From contig JAJVDF010000297.1 in NCBI GenBank assembly GCA_022410635.1, forward strand, positions 1,462,216 to 1,526,215: a stretch of DNA of 64,000 bases, written 5' to 3'. A model generated the notes under the pieces. That model was not told the origin of the DNA. It made no database searches and saw only the letters and a program-made list of their open reading frames with translations. The stretch is from Tretioscincus oriximinensis. Lineage: Eukaryota; Chordata; Lepidosauria; Squamata; Gymnophthalmidae. The position numbers were made by a program, and so were the translations under genes. This document shows positions 34,126 to 45,200 of this stretch, piece after piece. The first letter of the stretch is position 1. Every line of letters starts with the position of its first letter.

Positions 34126-34318
34126 GCAACTAATCAACAGTTCCATTATTCCAGTCAACCTAAAACTGTTTACCAAACCAAACTCAGGGAGATTCAGTTC
34201 TGCTCAGACAAACCTTAGAAACTGAACTGTAGCTAGAATGGGCTCCCTCCCCATTATGAAACCTAACTGGGAGAGAGTACAACGAGATTCTATGGTGACA
34301 GAGGAGGAACATGGATGC

Positions 34319-34451
34319 AGGGAGAAGGGAAGGAGGAAGAAAAAGAGGGGGNANAAGGACAGAACCTAAGATGGGGTGGATTGGTGGGACAGGGTGAGAG
34401 GGTGCAACTGTGGGGGGGAGAGGAGGGAAGGAAGAAGGGAGGGAGGCGGAG
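34319..34451 (+). repeat. purine-rich tract
   Basis: Almost continuous G/A with GGGG, GGGGGGG and (GGGA)n runs, including AGGGAGGGAGGCGGAG. It could form G-quadruplex or triplex structures. Two Ns are present. Confidence 0.6.
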
Positions 34452-34539
34452 AAGGACTTCTTCATAATCTGAAAGAAAGCTTCAGTGATGCCTCCTTATG
34501 AAAACATGCTAAATCTCATGAGACTTTGAGTCTTGCTGT

Positions 34540-34720
34540 AAAAAAACTCATTGGATCTCTGCTCACAGAGAATGCTGGGAATTGTAGTAAGGCAAGTATA
34601 GCAATGATGTCTGGGGCTTCTGACATCACAAAAATATCAGGAAATATAATGATAGAGAATACTGTCATGGTTTTAAAAGAAACAGCAATTTTAAACCTGT
34701 AGTCAAGAAACAGCCTTCCA
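34540..34720 (+). repeat. repeat family Y, copy with best ZNF143/THAP11-like site
   Basis: It contains CATTGGATCTCTGCTCACAG, AGAATGCTGGGAATTGTAGT (34569-34588), AGCAATGATGTCTGGGGCTT and TTTTAAAAGAAACAGCAATTTTAAA. The same order is found at 55620-55815 and in part at 5325-5411 and 11180-11290 (inverse). The reverse complement of 34569-34588 matches ACTACAATTCCCAGCAT of the vertebrate ZNF143/THAP11 site. Whether the site is bound is unknown. Confidence 0.6.
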
Positions 34721-35731
34721 CATATCTTACTGCAGGGAGGGAAAACTAAAGTTTTTCATTTTTATGGACCTTTTTCAATAAAAATAAAACCAGATTCATT
34801 TGAGATGTGCTAAAATTTGCTACAGTATGCATCCTGTCTCTTCTAATGTCAGATGACTTTTTTTCCAGTCACAAAATTCAAACCAGTTCTGAGATTGCAA
34901 CATGGAGTACTCAGACTGCAGAAATAGCCTAATGTGATTTGTGGGTGACTTCATTTCATTTCATTCTGCAGCTGCTTTGAATCTACCGCATCCTCTATGC
35001 AATGAAGGATCAATGTCAAATGCAAATCTCACAGCTGAGTTATGAATCAATATATTAATACTCACGTACTGTCGAATTTATTTTCCTTNAAAAGCTGCAG
35101 GAAATACAACACAACTGGTTGAAGAAAAGCCGGTGAAAAAATGATTGACCTAAGGTCTTAATTAGCTTTCCTTTTCTTCATCTTCATTCTTTTTTTCCAA
35201 TATATAAATGGGGGACAATAGAATGTTGTGCAAACATGTGTGTGTTAATCCAATTTGTAATCAGTATTCAGTAAAATAATTTGCGTTACAATCATATTAG
35301 TTTCCAGCTGCTAAACTCTTTTACTGTTGCTTCCACATGTCACCAATCCAGAAGTGACAAGAACCATAACTCTGTATTGCCTAGCAACTTATTTCTGGAC
35401 CTGAATTAAGGGATCTGTACAGGACATGGAGCTGAAAGGAGGAACTTATGCTGGGTTTCTTTTTTCATCTTACACTGATGTGGCAAGAGAGGTTGATGCC
35501 ATCCTTGAACCAGAAAAATGTTCTTGGATTTCTGAGGACAGTGCTCAAATCATGGAAGATAACCTGGATATCCACCATGAGATGTAGTTAGACAACAATT
35601 TCAAGGGATTTGAGGGTTGCAAAAAGACTTACTATTTTGGCTTATTTACTTCCAGGAAGAATAATTATTTTTTTCCCTTTTGTCTCTCTTTCCAAGTGGT
35701 CAAAATTACTGNCCTGGCCTCAGGGACATGT
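34721..35731. other. no feature recognised
   Basis: No repeat or coding signature seen. Confidence 0.4.
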
Positions 35732-36206
35732 CCCTGTCCCCACTGNGCCTTATTTTGGGTTAAATCTCAGAATGGAAGAAGAAGAAGGAAGAAGAAGAAA
35801 GAAAAAAGAAAGAAGAAGGAAGAAGGAAGAAGGAAAAAGAAGAAGAACTCGGTTTTTATACCCCGCTTTTCTCCCCTGAATGGACTCAGTGCGGCTTACA
35901 AGAATATATTTCATGTGAAGGCTGACATTCTATCTTCCCCACCAGGCTGTAGTGGTTCCCATGTATCTACTTGTAGTTCTTGCAATTCTTGCTTTTGAAT
36001 AGCTGGGTTGGCTAGAGCTACAGGCTAGTGGAAGGTGCTCACCCCTCCCCTCGTCTGGCACAGGGCTTCAATACCTGATCTCCCAGATTGAAAGACCATC
36101 TGCTCAGCAATTGAGCCATTCACATGCCAGTATAGACTATGACAGGCATATGAATTGGTAAACCCTGTGCCAAGATGTAATCCAGAATAAGGCTCAGTGG
36201 GGACCC
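35732..36206. mobile_element. MITE (CCCTGTCCCCACTGAG family), split by a SINE
   Basis: Left end CCCTGTCCCCACTGNGCCTT (35732) and right end AATCCAGAATAAGGCTCAGTGGGG (to 36206) are the inverted ends of the intact copy at 59833-59967. The internal CATGCCAGTATAGACTATGACAGGC is the inverse of that copy's body. The SINE 35776-36120 lies between them and so arrived later. Confidence 0.7.
35776..36120 (-). mobile_element. Sauria-type SINE inside a MITE
   Basis: On the minus strand: head AATGGCTCAATTGCTGAGCAG (A-box region) and GATCAGGTATTGAAGCCC (B-box region), body GTAGCTCTAGCCAACCCAGC, ATACATGGGAACC, CCTGGTGGGGAAGATAGAATG, then GTAAGCCGCACTGAGTCC, GGGGAGAAAAGCGGGGTATA and a long (TTC)n tail (35776-35845, seen as GAA-rich). 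It is more complete than 31831-32060 because both pol III boxes remain. Mobilisation by a BovB-type LINE is inferred from the tail. Confidence 0.8.
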
Positions 36207-37126
36207 TGTTTTTTTACCATTTTGAAGTCTGTTTCAAAACAGTTTGATAATCAAGAGCTCAGATCAATAGTTCCTGTTCTGTTTAAACCCTGGGCTAAAA
36301 GTACAAATTTTTACATACCTTTTCAATTTGAATAAAGGCCACGCAATTTGCTTTACTCATTATGGCCACTTGAATTTCAGTTTCTTCCTTTGCTTTCTGC
36401 ACCAAACACTGAAGCTCATCTGTTTGCGAGTAATGGCCATCTCCATTTCAGCATCTTCGCTTCCTCTCTGCACTAATCTCAAAAGCTCAGCCATCCAAAA
36501 CAGGGACACCTTATGTACACAGCCCTTCTGCTCAAGGGAAAAGGAAAGTACCAGTGTAATAGACGAGCTGGAAAATCAAATATGATTCTGGAGGTATTTC
36601 TTTAAAAGGTTATAACCACAGCTCTTCCATTCTCGATCTGTTTGCCTCATCAAACGGAATAAATGGGTTTGTGGGGCCACATGCGCCGTGCCGGAGCTAG
36701 GCACTGTATTTTTATTATGATGATTTTTTACACATCCACTGGTTTATAGATTTGTGAGATTAAATAGCACTCATCAAAGTTCCTGTACGTGGATGGGATA
36801 TGACCTTTTTCTTAAGTAATACCTTCAGTTTATTTTCACTGCTACCATTTAATAATTATTATATGTTATTAAAGTAAGTTGTCTTTATGATCCTGGAAGT
36901 ATGTTTATTTATGTGTGAAGAACTTTCACTAGTCCAAACCCTTTTACTCAGTATTTCCATGAATCTCTTCCTGCTGTTTAATGTCTATTTAAATAAAAGG
37001 AATGAATGTGTAAACAAAACTTTCTTTATTTAAACATATGAACCAGTAAGGAAATATTGTACCAGATTATACAGTGACCATAACGTTGTTGCAAATTAGG
37101 CATATAGGTGATATATACAATTCAGT
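36207..37126. other. no feature recognised
   Basis: AT-rich sequence. Confidence 0.4.
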
Positions 37127-37565
37127 ATATTTATTTATTTAATTAATTTTTATACCGCCCTATACCCAAANGTCTCAGGGNAGTTAACAATAAAAACACA
37201 ATTAACATGTTAAAAACAGCCACAGGCCCTCAAGCATTTTTAAATGCGCACAGAGATGGTGATTGACGCACTTCGAGGGCGAGACTATTCCATAGTCTGG
37301 GGGCTGCCACAGAAAAGGCCCTATCCCNAGTTCCAATTCTCTCTGCCACTGATGGTGGTGGTACAGTCAGGAGGTCCACCCCTACAGATCTTAAGGAACA
37401 GGCAGGCTCATATGAGAGAAGGCGTTCCTTAGATATTTGGGGGGCAGGTTATGTAAGGCTTTATAAGTGAGAGTTAATACCTTGAATTGGGCTCCATAGC
37501 AAAATGGCAGCCAGTGTAGTTCTTTTAGGACCATCGTGATGTGTGTCCGGCTACTTGAACCAGTT
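37127..37565 (-). pseudogene. L2 LINE ORF2 C-terminus and 3' end
   Basis: On the minus strand, 37560-37391 reads HITMVLKELHWLPFCYGAQF, then KVLTLTYKALHNLPPKYL, the classic L2 ORF2 segment. It is followed by the region for PP...S.L..RDYSIV-type residues (inverse of 37255-37320) and the 3' end AGACCTTTGGGTATAGGGCGGTATAAAA with AT-rich tail (to 37127). Two Ns and frame breaks stop it being a single frame. The reverse transcriptase core is missing, so it is 5'-truncated. Confidence 0.85.
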
Positions 37566-39023
37566 AGTATAATGGCTAGGCTAGATTTTACGCCAGGCTG
37601 CTGTTCTCCACACAGTCCAGCCTCACACTCTAACATATATTACCATTCACTTTATAATTTACACCCAACTATACATTCACACAAGGCACACAAATGGATC
37701 CAAACTTCACATTATCACACTTGTTTATTCCACTGTCACTACTACTAGAAATATTTAATCAGACTCAACCCTCAGATACAATCAACTCATAGACCAACTC
37801 AATCATACATCAGACAGGCGAAACCCATCTTCTTGACATAGTTAATTTTATCAAAAGATTCAAGCTGATGTAAACATCTGTGTCAATGGGTATACCAAAG
37901 AAATGAGGATTGATAGGAAAGACTGTGGGGTGGTGAAAGTATTTTTACATATTACAAATGTTTCTGACATTTTTTCAGCCTCTCTCTATGCTTCGCCTGA
38001 CGCATCAATACCACATTTGGCCTTTCAACTGATCTGTTGCAAAAGAGTTGGTCAATCAATAAGATTGGTTAAGTGATAAAGTTAGAAACTGAAGCAGGGC
38101 AATTGCCTATTGCCAAGTTAATTGCCAGAATTATCATCTTGCTGGCAAAGCATTCTACAAGTATTTCTGCACTTTTTCCCCAGAGGTAATTTTTCATTTC
38201 AGCAATGGAACTGGTATGAAAGCAAAGGCTATGNTGTTAAGACACTTTATAGCCTCAAATATCTTCAGTGTCATGGACTTTTACTTTTTAGAGACCCATA
38301 AATTCAATGCCAAACTAAATATTTTCTTTTTAAAATGTATTCCATTTCTGTGACAACACTTTCAAAACTATAATCAGAACATTTAAGTGTATAAAATGCC
38401 CCAAAGAAGCAGTGAAAAGAAGCCATTTCTGTTCCAGTAAAATGAAATGATTTGAAGGTTTAATTCCTGAAATCTTTATAAGAATTTCAAGAATAAATGA
38501 TGTTTGGACACACAAGAAAGGTGAAACAGAGAAGAAAGGACAGACCAGGATTTGCTTTTTGGAGTAACTATTTTTTTTGCCAATTTGGTCTTCTTATCTC
38601 TAATCTCCTGCTTCAATTCTACAGTTCTCAGTGACCTTGGGCTACTTACAGTTNTTCAGAGCTCCATTAATCCCACTTACTTCACAAGTTATATGTTTCA
38701 AAGTGAAGAACAGAAGGTTACTTAAGCCATTTTGTATCCTCAACTACATTGAATCCCTCTGGGCTATTCCTTCCAGTTCTTTCCTCCTATGCAAAATAAT
38801 GGCACATTCATTTAGTTCTTGATTTTCACTTTCCAGTGATTGGTGAACCACTAAGAAAGACAGGATGTTGAACTAGAGAAGTTGGGGCCTTATTAAACAA
38901 TGCTTCTCTTATGTTTTAATGTGTACTATTGCATAATCATATCCTATGATTCCATGAGAATCATCATGTTTTTAGCATCGTAATTGTGTGAAGTAGTCTA
39001 AAGCAACATCTATATGGATAACT
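37566..39023. other. no feature recognised
   Basis: No repeat or gene identified. Confidence 0.4.
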
Positions 39024-39842
39024 GTGATGTCACCCCTACCAGGTTTACCTTCTCTATCCCTGAGCAACCTGTAGGGAAGACCATCACATATTACCTAGCT
39101 ACCTGGGCAGAACTATATCCCCCCAGTCTAGTTTACATCAGGTTATCTCCCCTTTAAACTCTAATCATGTACGCTTTTCCCCTGAGGATANGGCTCACTT
39201 ATTTGTAATATGAGAGACCTTAATGCCAGTCTCCCTCTTTATTGGTTGTGTACATATAGACTGGAACCACACATAAGAGTTCTTCAGAAACAAAAAGGTT
39301 TATTTACAACTGAAACACTGAGTTGAAATCATGAACAAAAAAAACAGTAACACAGCAAATACAAATAACACAGGTAAGTATGTCAGACAGAGGTATCTGG
39401 GTTAAGGATCCCACATTTCTGTGGCCCACCTTCCCCACTTCTCCTAATACCACCTAGATGTTCCTGCTATCCCAAGGTCTGANTACACAGAAATAGTCCC
39501 CTTGCTTTCCTTGCTACCTGCAAGTACCAACAACAAGTAAAAAGGCTCTGCCCCTTTTATATCTTTCCTCCAACTCTTATTTGAAGCTTGATTGGCTCTT
39601 ATACCATCCTCGCACCCCCTCCCACTCGAAGAAGAAGAAAGCCATGTCTCTCCCTAGGCTTCTCTTCCCCCTCCTTTTGGGAAACCTTAGAACTAAAAAA
39701 ATGCAAACCTCCTTTGCTCAAGAGGGATGGCACAGCAATAGAAGTGCCCATTGGAGACACAGGCGTGCAATTTCTACATGTTAGGTGTGGGGCACTCTTT
39801 GTGTTAACAGATTGTCAATTCAACCGTAATGATATCTTCACA
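39024..39842 (-). mobile_element. candidate solo LTR
   Basis: Three promoter and processing signals occur in LTR order on the minus strand: a CCAAT box (39590-39599), a TATA box ATATAAAAGGGG 28 bp downstream (39552-39563), and an AATAAA polyadenylation signal about 255 bp further (39299-39304). No gag, pol or env sequence is nearby and no target duplication or certain TG...CA edges could be fixed, so the borders are approximate. An endogenous-retrovirus or gypsy-type solo LTR is the best guess. Confidence 0.35.
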
Positions 39843-41289
39843 CAGTCATAGATGAAACACAGTGCTGGCTTGAAATGGCTGCTTTCTATAGCCCTGCTAG
39901 ACAGCACCACTTATAACCAATGAACTACTCAACATTGCATGATAAAGANTGGATGTTATCAGCAAAACTCTGCTGCAGCTTTAAAGCATACATGACATTC
40001 CAGGAATGAAAAAATGCTTCTTAATGTCTTTCTAAGGTTGTATTTTTAAAAACAACAACAATAGCACCACTTTGTTGCTTGAAGCAAACTTTAATAAGGA
40101 CATTAAGTAGCAAAATTATTTAAAAGCAGATCCTTTATGTAAAACAATTTGCTTTGAGGAGATCTCTCTCTCTCTTTTTTTTGTTGTTGTTAACATAACT
40201 TGAACTACATTATGCTTCAGCACTGCTGTTTTGTAGTGCAATTAAGCGCTGATCACATTACATGAGAGATTATACTATCCTATTTACAGTAAATAGCTTA
40301 AAGTAGAGGGAAACAGGAAAAGCTCTATTCATGAATGATTTACACTCAGCTTCTTCTTGAGGTTTTGCATTATTCAAATAACAAGAAAATGTGCCTAGAA
40401 TACTAACAACATGTTGTAATTTACTATATGCAATAGGAAGACCATTGGCTTCCGAAATTGCCATATAATATCCTGAAGCATCACAAAGAAATTCTCTTGC
40501 TCGGCTTGCCACTTTTAAAATGTATCATTATGATGATTGTAGCTAACTGGGGTGCAAAAGAAACAAAACATGCAATTACGTAAAACCGCTGCCCACAACG
40601 AACACACAGTTGGAGAAACAACCAAGGAACATTTCTTTTTCTAGAGAGCATGCAAGTTCGCTTCGTAGCTTATTTGGTGAGAAACATTCCAATGTGAACA
40701 TGTAGGGTGAAGAACAGATGAAGCTCAGGCTGCATCTGGACAAGGACATTAATCCGTTAGCAAATCAAATTTGTGTTTAATTTGTCACACTAGGTTTTAT
40801 ATAAAATGGCAGCAGTTCAGATTTTAGAACCAATGTACCAGATTATCAACTTCCCAGGAAAAGCAGCTACCAAAGTACTGCTGTATATGACATGTGAATA
40901 GTTTGAGTAAGAAATTACGAGAGAGCTTCTGTGTGAATTACATTTTAGTTAATGCTAGGCTGGAAAGAGGAACTAGCCACATAGTCATCTGAATGTTTGA
41001 TAGTTGACCTCCATGCCTCCATGCTTTGTATACATAACAATAATATGTGAATCAATTCTTTTTTTTTAACTTCTAACAATTTACAACTGTAATAATTAAA
41101 AATACAGTAAAGGTAGATATAGTAAATCAAAAAATCATCAGTGTGATCAATGTAACTAAGCATCTATTTACATTCACGCAACCATTCCCTCATAAATCAT
41201 CAGGAGGATGAGATGAGATGTGAAGAAATCTGATATTCACAGCAAACTATCCAATATTGTTTAATTATATTTATTTACAGTAGCACTTG
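39843..41289. other. no feature recognised
   Basis: AT-rich sequence with short CT and TTG runs near 40166-40192. Confidence 0.4.
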
Positions 41290-42256
41290 GTAGGACTTGA
41301 AATTGGGTGAGTGGGCATCAAAGTGGCAAATGCACTTCAACTTAAGCAAGTGCAAGGTCATGCATATTGGGGCCAAGAACCCAAACTACTCCTACCACCT
41401 GATGGGAACCAAGCTTTCTGTGACCGAGCAAGAAAAGGATCTTGGGGTGTTAGTGGACAATTCAATGAAAATGTCAACCCAGTGTGCAGCAGCAGCAAAA
41501 AAGGCAAATTCCATGTTGGGGATAATTAGGAAAGGAATCAAAAATAAGTCAGCAAATGTTGTTTTGCCTCTTTATAAATCTGTGGTGCGGCCACATTTGG
41601 AATACTGTGTTCAATTCTGGTCACCACATCTCAAGAGGGATATTTTGGAACTGGAGAAGGTGCAGAAAAGGGCAACAAAAATGATCAAGGGTCTGGAGCA
41701 CCTCCCTTACGAAGCAAGGCTGCAACGTCTGGGCCTCTTCAGCCTTGAAAGGAGACNTTTGAGGGGTGATCTGATTGAAGTGTACAAAATCATGCATGGG
41801 ATCGACAGAGTGAATAGAGAAAAAATGTTTTCTCTATCACACAACACAAGGACCAGAGGGCACTCCTTAAAACTGTTGGGTAGAAAAGTGAGAACAGACA
41901 AAGGAAAGTATTTTTTCACCCAGAGGGTCATCGGCCTGTGGAATTTACTTCCTGAAGAGGTAGTGGTAGTTAACAGCTTGGATAGTTTCAAGACAGGACT
42001 AGACAGGTTTATGGACACTAAGGGTATAAATGGATACTAAGATAGTTGTCTGGATGTAGCCTCTGGGATGGAGCAACAGGCAGGACTCTTGAAATACCAT
42101 TTGCAGGGAGTCACGAACAGGAGCAGCATATTTTGCTTTCCTCTGTTTGGACTGCCCAGGTGCATCTGGTGGGCCTCTGTGTGACACAGAATGCTGGACT
42201 CGATGGGCTGTGGCCTGATCCAGTATGGCTCTTCTTATGTTCTTATGTTCTTATTG
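41290..42256 (+). mobile_element. CR1/L3 LINE 3' part with intact C-terminal ORF2 frame
   Basis: An uninterrupted frame of 247 codons (41297-42040, one N) gives the C-terminal third of CR1/L3 ORF2, after the reverse-transcriptase catalytic core: WASKWQMHFNLSKCKVMHIG, DLGVLVDNSMKMSTQC, VRPHLEYCVQFWSP, LRGDLIEVYKIMHG, and PEEVVVVNSLDSFK...LDRFMD. The FADD catalytic motif lies upstream and is absent. The 3' UTR (42041-42230) carries GGATGGAGCAACAGGCAGGA and GTGGCCTGATCCAGTATGGC, ending in three TTCTTATG-type units. The start codon is only the first ATG in the frame; real translation would begin in the missing 5' part. An undamaged frame suggests the youngest CR1/L3 copy in the window. Confidence 0.9.
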
Positions 42257-45200
42257 TAATTTCTCTTGACAGCCAGCAAACAAAGTAACATATGGGAGAT
42301 TGTGCCATATGCATGGAAAACCTCACATGTCAGCAGCTGATAGATTGGTAAAACTCAGAATATAATGTAAATTTATACATGAGGTGAAGAACAAACAAGT
42401 CTCAGTGTAACTGTTTTCAAAATATAGTTGAAATGTATAGATTTTAAGGATACCTGAAGTAGAACTGGAGTCCAATACCCATTCAGATATTATTGTTGTG
42501 TATACCTTTCACAGAGTTAGGATTAGGGTAAGGGTTAGCAATGGAATTCAATATTATCATGTGACTCTGTATGCAAAGATAAGATATGTAAGTACTTTCA
42601 CATATCATGAGCATACTTTCTTGATGGATTATGTGAAGGAAAGAGATCTTCTTTCAAATAGATAAATACTTGCCTGGTGTTTCTTAGAAAGTGAAGCAAG
42701 AATTGAAGCCTCAGCCATCACCTTGATCCTAGTTTCTGATGATGACATAAAATTANGGCAACTAAAACTAGAACCGATGTAGCAAGAATAACATTGTTTT
42801 AGCCATAAGGAGGGAAATCAAAGAAAAGCACCTTTCTTTGGCTGCCTCAGAGGCTGGTGTCACAAAACACTATGAAAGGATTCTAACAGTAAGAACTCAA
42901 CTAATCCTTCTCTGTGGATTGATGCAACATGAGATATACTAAAGCTAAACCCAGGATCTGAGAAGACAAGAAAGCTATTTTGTGATTTCTAGAAGAAGTT
43001 ACAAAATGCTTCTATTGGAGGCCACATCTGCTGGTCTAAAAAGATTTATGCTTTAGTGTTTTGAGAAGATATTGTGCCAAGAGATTTTGAGAGTTGAACC
43101 ATTTTCCCAAGTGAAATGTACTGGAGATTCATAAGTTCAAAGCAACACAAGCTTTGTTCCAACTGTCAATAACTTGGATAGAAGTTTTCTTCCCAATTGT
43201 TACTGGATGGAAGTAGACAAAAATCGTTCATCTTCTAAATGCCTATGGTCCACTAATATGACAATGTCAAGGCTTGCAAAATGTCATGAGATGAATTAGG
43301 ACTAAAAGATAGAGAATTAATTATGTGTTCCACATAAAAGTAAATTATTAAGAAAGATTTTTAGACTTAAAAGTCTTGATGTCAACCCACTATGCAGAAA
43401 CTGTAGTATAGTAGATATCAAGGGTTTCACATTATGACTTTGCTTCTAGACTATCTAATAAAGCTTAAATAGCATCCTCAATCAACTGCAAAAACAATTC
43501 TAGATGCCACCAAAACATCTACCACAATAGAATCGGAGCCTCAAGGCAGACAATCTCCATAGAGTAGTGGCAACTGGCCTTGTTTAAGGTCTTTTTGCTG
43601 TACAATGGAGAATACATCCCCTTCTTAGCTTTGATGGCAGAAACTAGATCACAACAAAAGATTATGGAAGAGCAGGATAAGCAAGATAGGAACATCTTTA
43701 ACTCAACTTTCTCTCACATTCATGATTTGTTTTGAGCTCATTTATTTGCTTTTCCCATATAGCTAGTTTCAGAGTCCAAAGCTGTTGTAAGCTAGGGGGA
43801 AAAGCCATTCCATTTCTTGTATTCAGATTCTATGCAAGATGACTTAGCTGAAATTAAACAAGGGACTTATAAAATCACCAGGAACATGACTTAGGAGGAC
43901 ACTTCAGTTATATTAACTGAAAAAGGCTCAAACTAAATATTAGGGATTTGAATGATAGCAAGAGTTTTGCCACAGCCATAATTTGAAGCGATGACAAGTA
44001 ATATCAAATGAATTTAATGCATACTCCATAGAGATTTTTTTTGTGCAAATATATTTATATAGTATATTTCCTATTTGTTTGTTCTATCCTCAAGGCTCTT
44101 TGAGGCAAGTGTGTATAAAAATCCCTGGAAAGAAATAAAGTCAGGAAATATTAAAATTAATCTTTCCTAATCCATCTCTAGAATGCTAATAATGAATGCC
44201 TATAATGATAGTGAAACTAGCAGAGAGTCACTGGTTCAATCAAAAAAAGCAAACTTCTAGTATGATCAGACATGTTTAATAAGGTGCCTTCTAGATGAAT
44301 TTGGTGTTCCAATGGCAGACATATCCTATCTGCAATTGGCCCATTTCATTCCAAAGACTGGAAAAGGACACTCCTTCCTCATTTGGGTTTTATAACATGA
44401 AGTCTTACTTTTCTTTTAGTCGCATTGGGCAGGAAGTTACATAACTACAAAATGAGAAAATCTGAGCAATTGTAGTATGGAAAGAATTACTATAGGCATG
44501 CATCCAATCAGAGCTATAGATGACTGAACACCCAAAATGCCAATCAACAAGCAGCACTTGTTATCAAGAAAGATGTTGCCAGACTTGGAGATGGATAAAG
44601 ATGGTAGTGTGGAAATGAGGAAAACTTTGAGACATCCAACAGTTAACCATTTGCATAAAAAGTCCTGTCTGATTTAACCTTTTTCTTTATTAGCTTTATT
44701 ACAAATTCTGGATCACCAGTACAAACAATACCTCCATGTTCCAAAATGGAGATACAGAGGCATCTTCTGGAACAGTGACCATGGTGCTGCCCCACACACC
44801 CACAAACAAGCTGGTTTCAAAATAAAATTGAGACTTGGCCAAACATTCATGGATAGAAAGGCATTCCTATAACTATTGCATTTTTTTAAAAAAAAACACT
44901 CCTATTTTCTAAGAGAAAATGTAATCTTTTAAGTAACAATCTTTTAATTAACAATCTTTTAAGTATGTTCATGTTATGAAATGTGACAAGCCCTTCATGA
45001 AGGAGAGGAACTTTCCCACATTTGGAGTCTTCCAAACAAGCAACTCCAGTTGACTGAATTGTATCCCAAGACAACTGGAAACTCAGTTTCTCTGATGCTT
45101 TTGTAAGAGTACCTTAAACTTAGAAAAACAATGGGGCTTCAATGGAGAAGGTTCTTAAAACTATTCTTCAACTATTTGGATTTCCTTTATACTGAAAATT

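Noticed and set aside
42519..42540. TTAGGG-like units (also near 32349 and 14031)
   Set aside because: Only two or three imperfect units each; not an interstitial telomere array.
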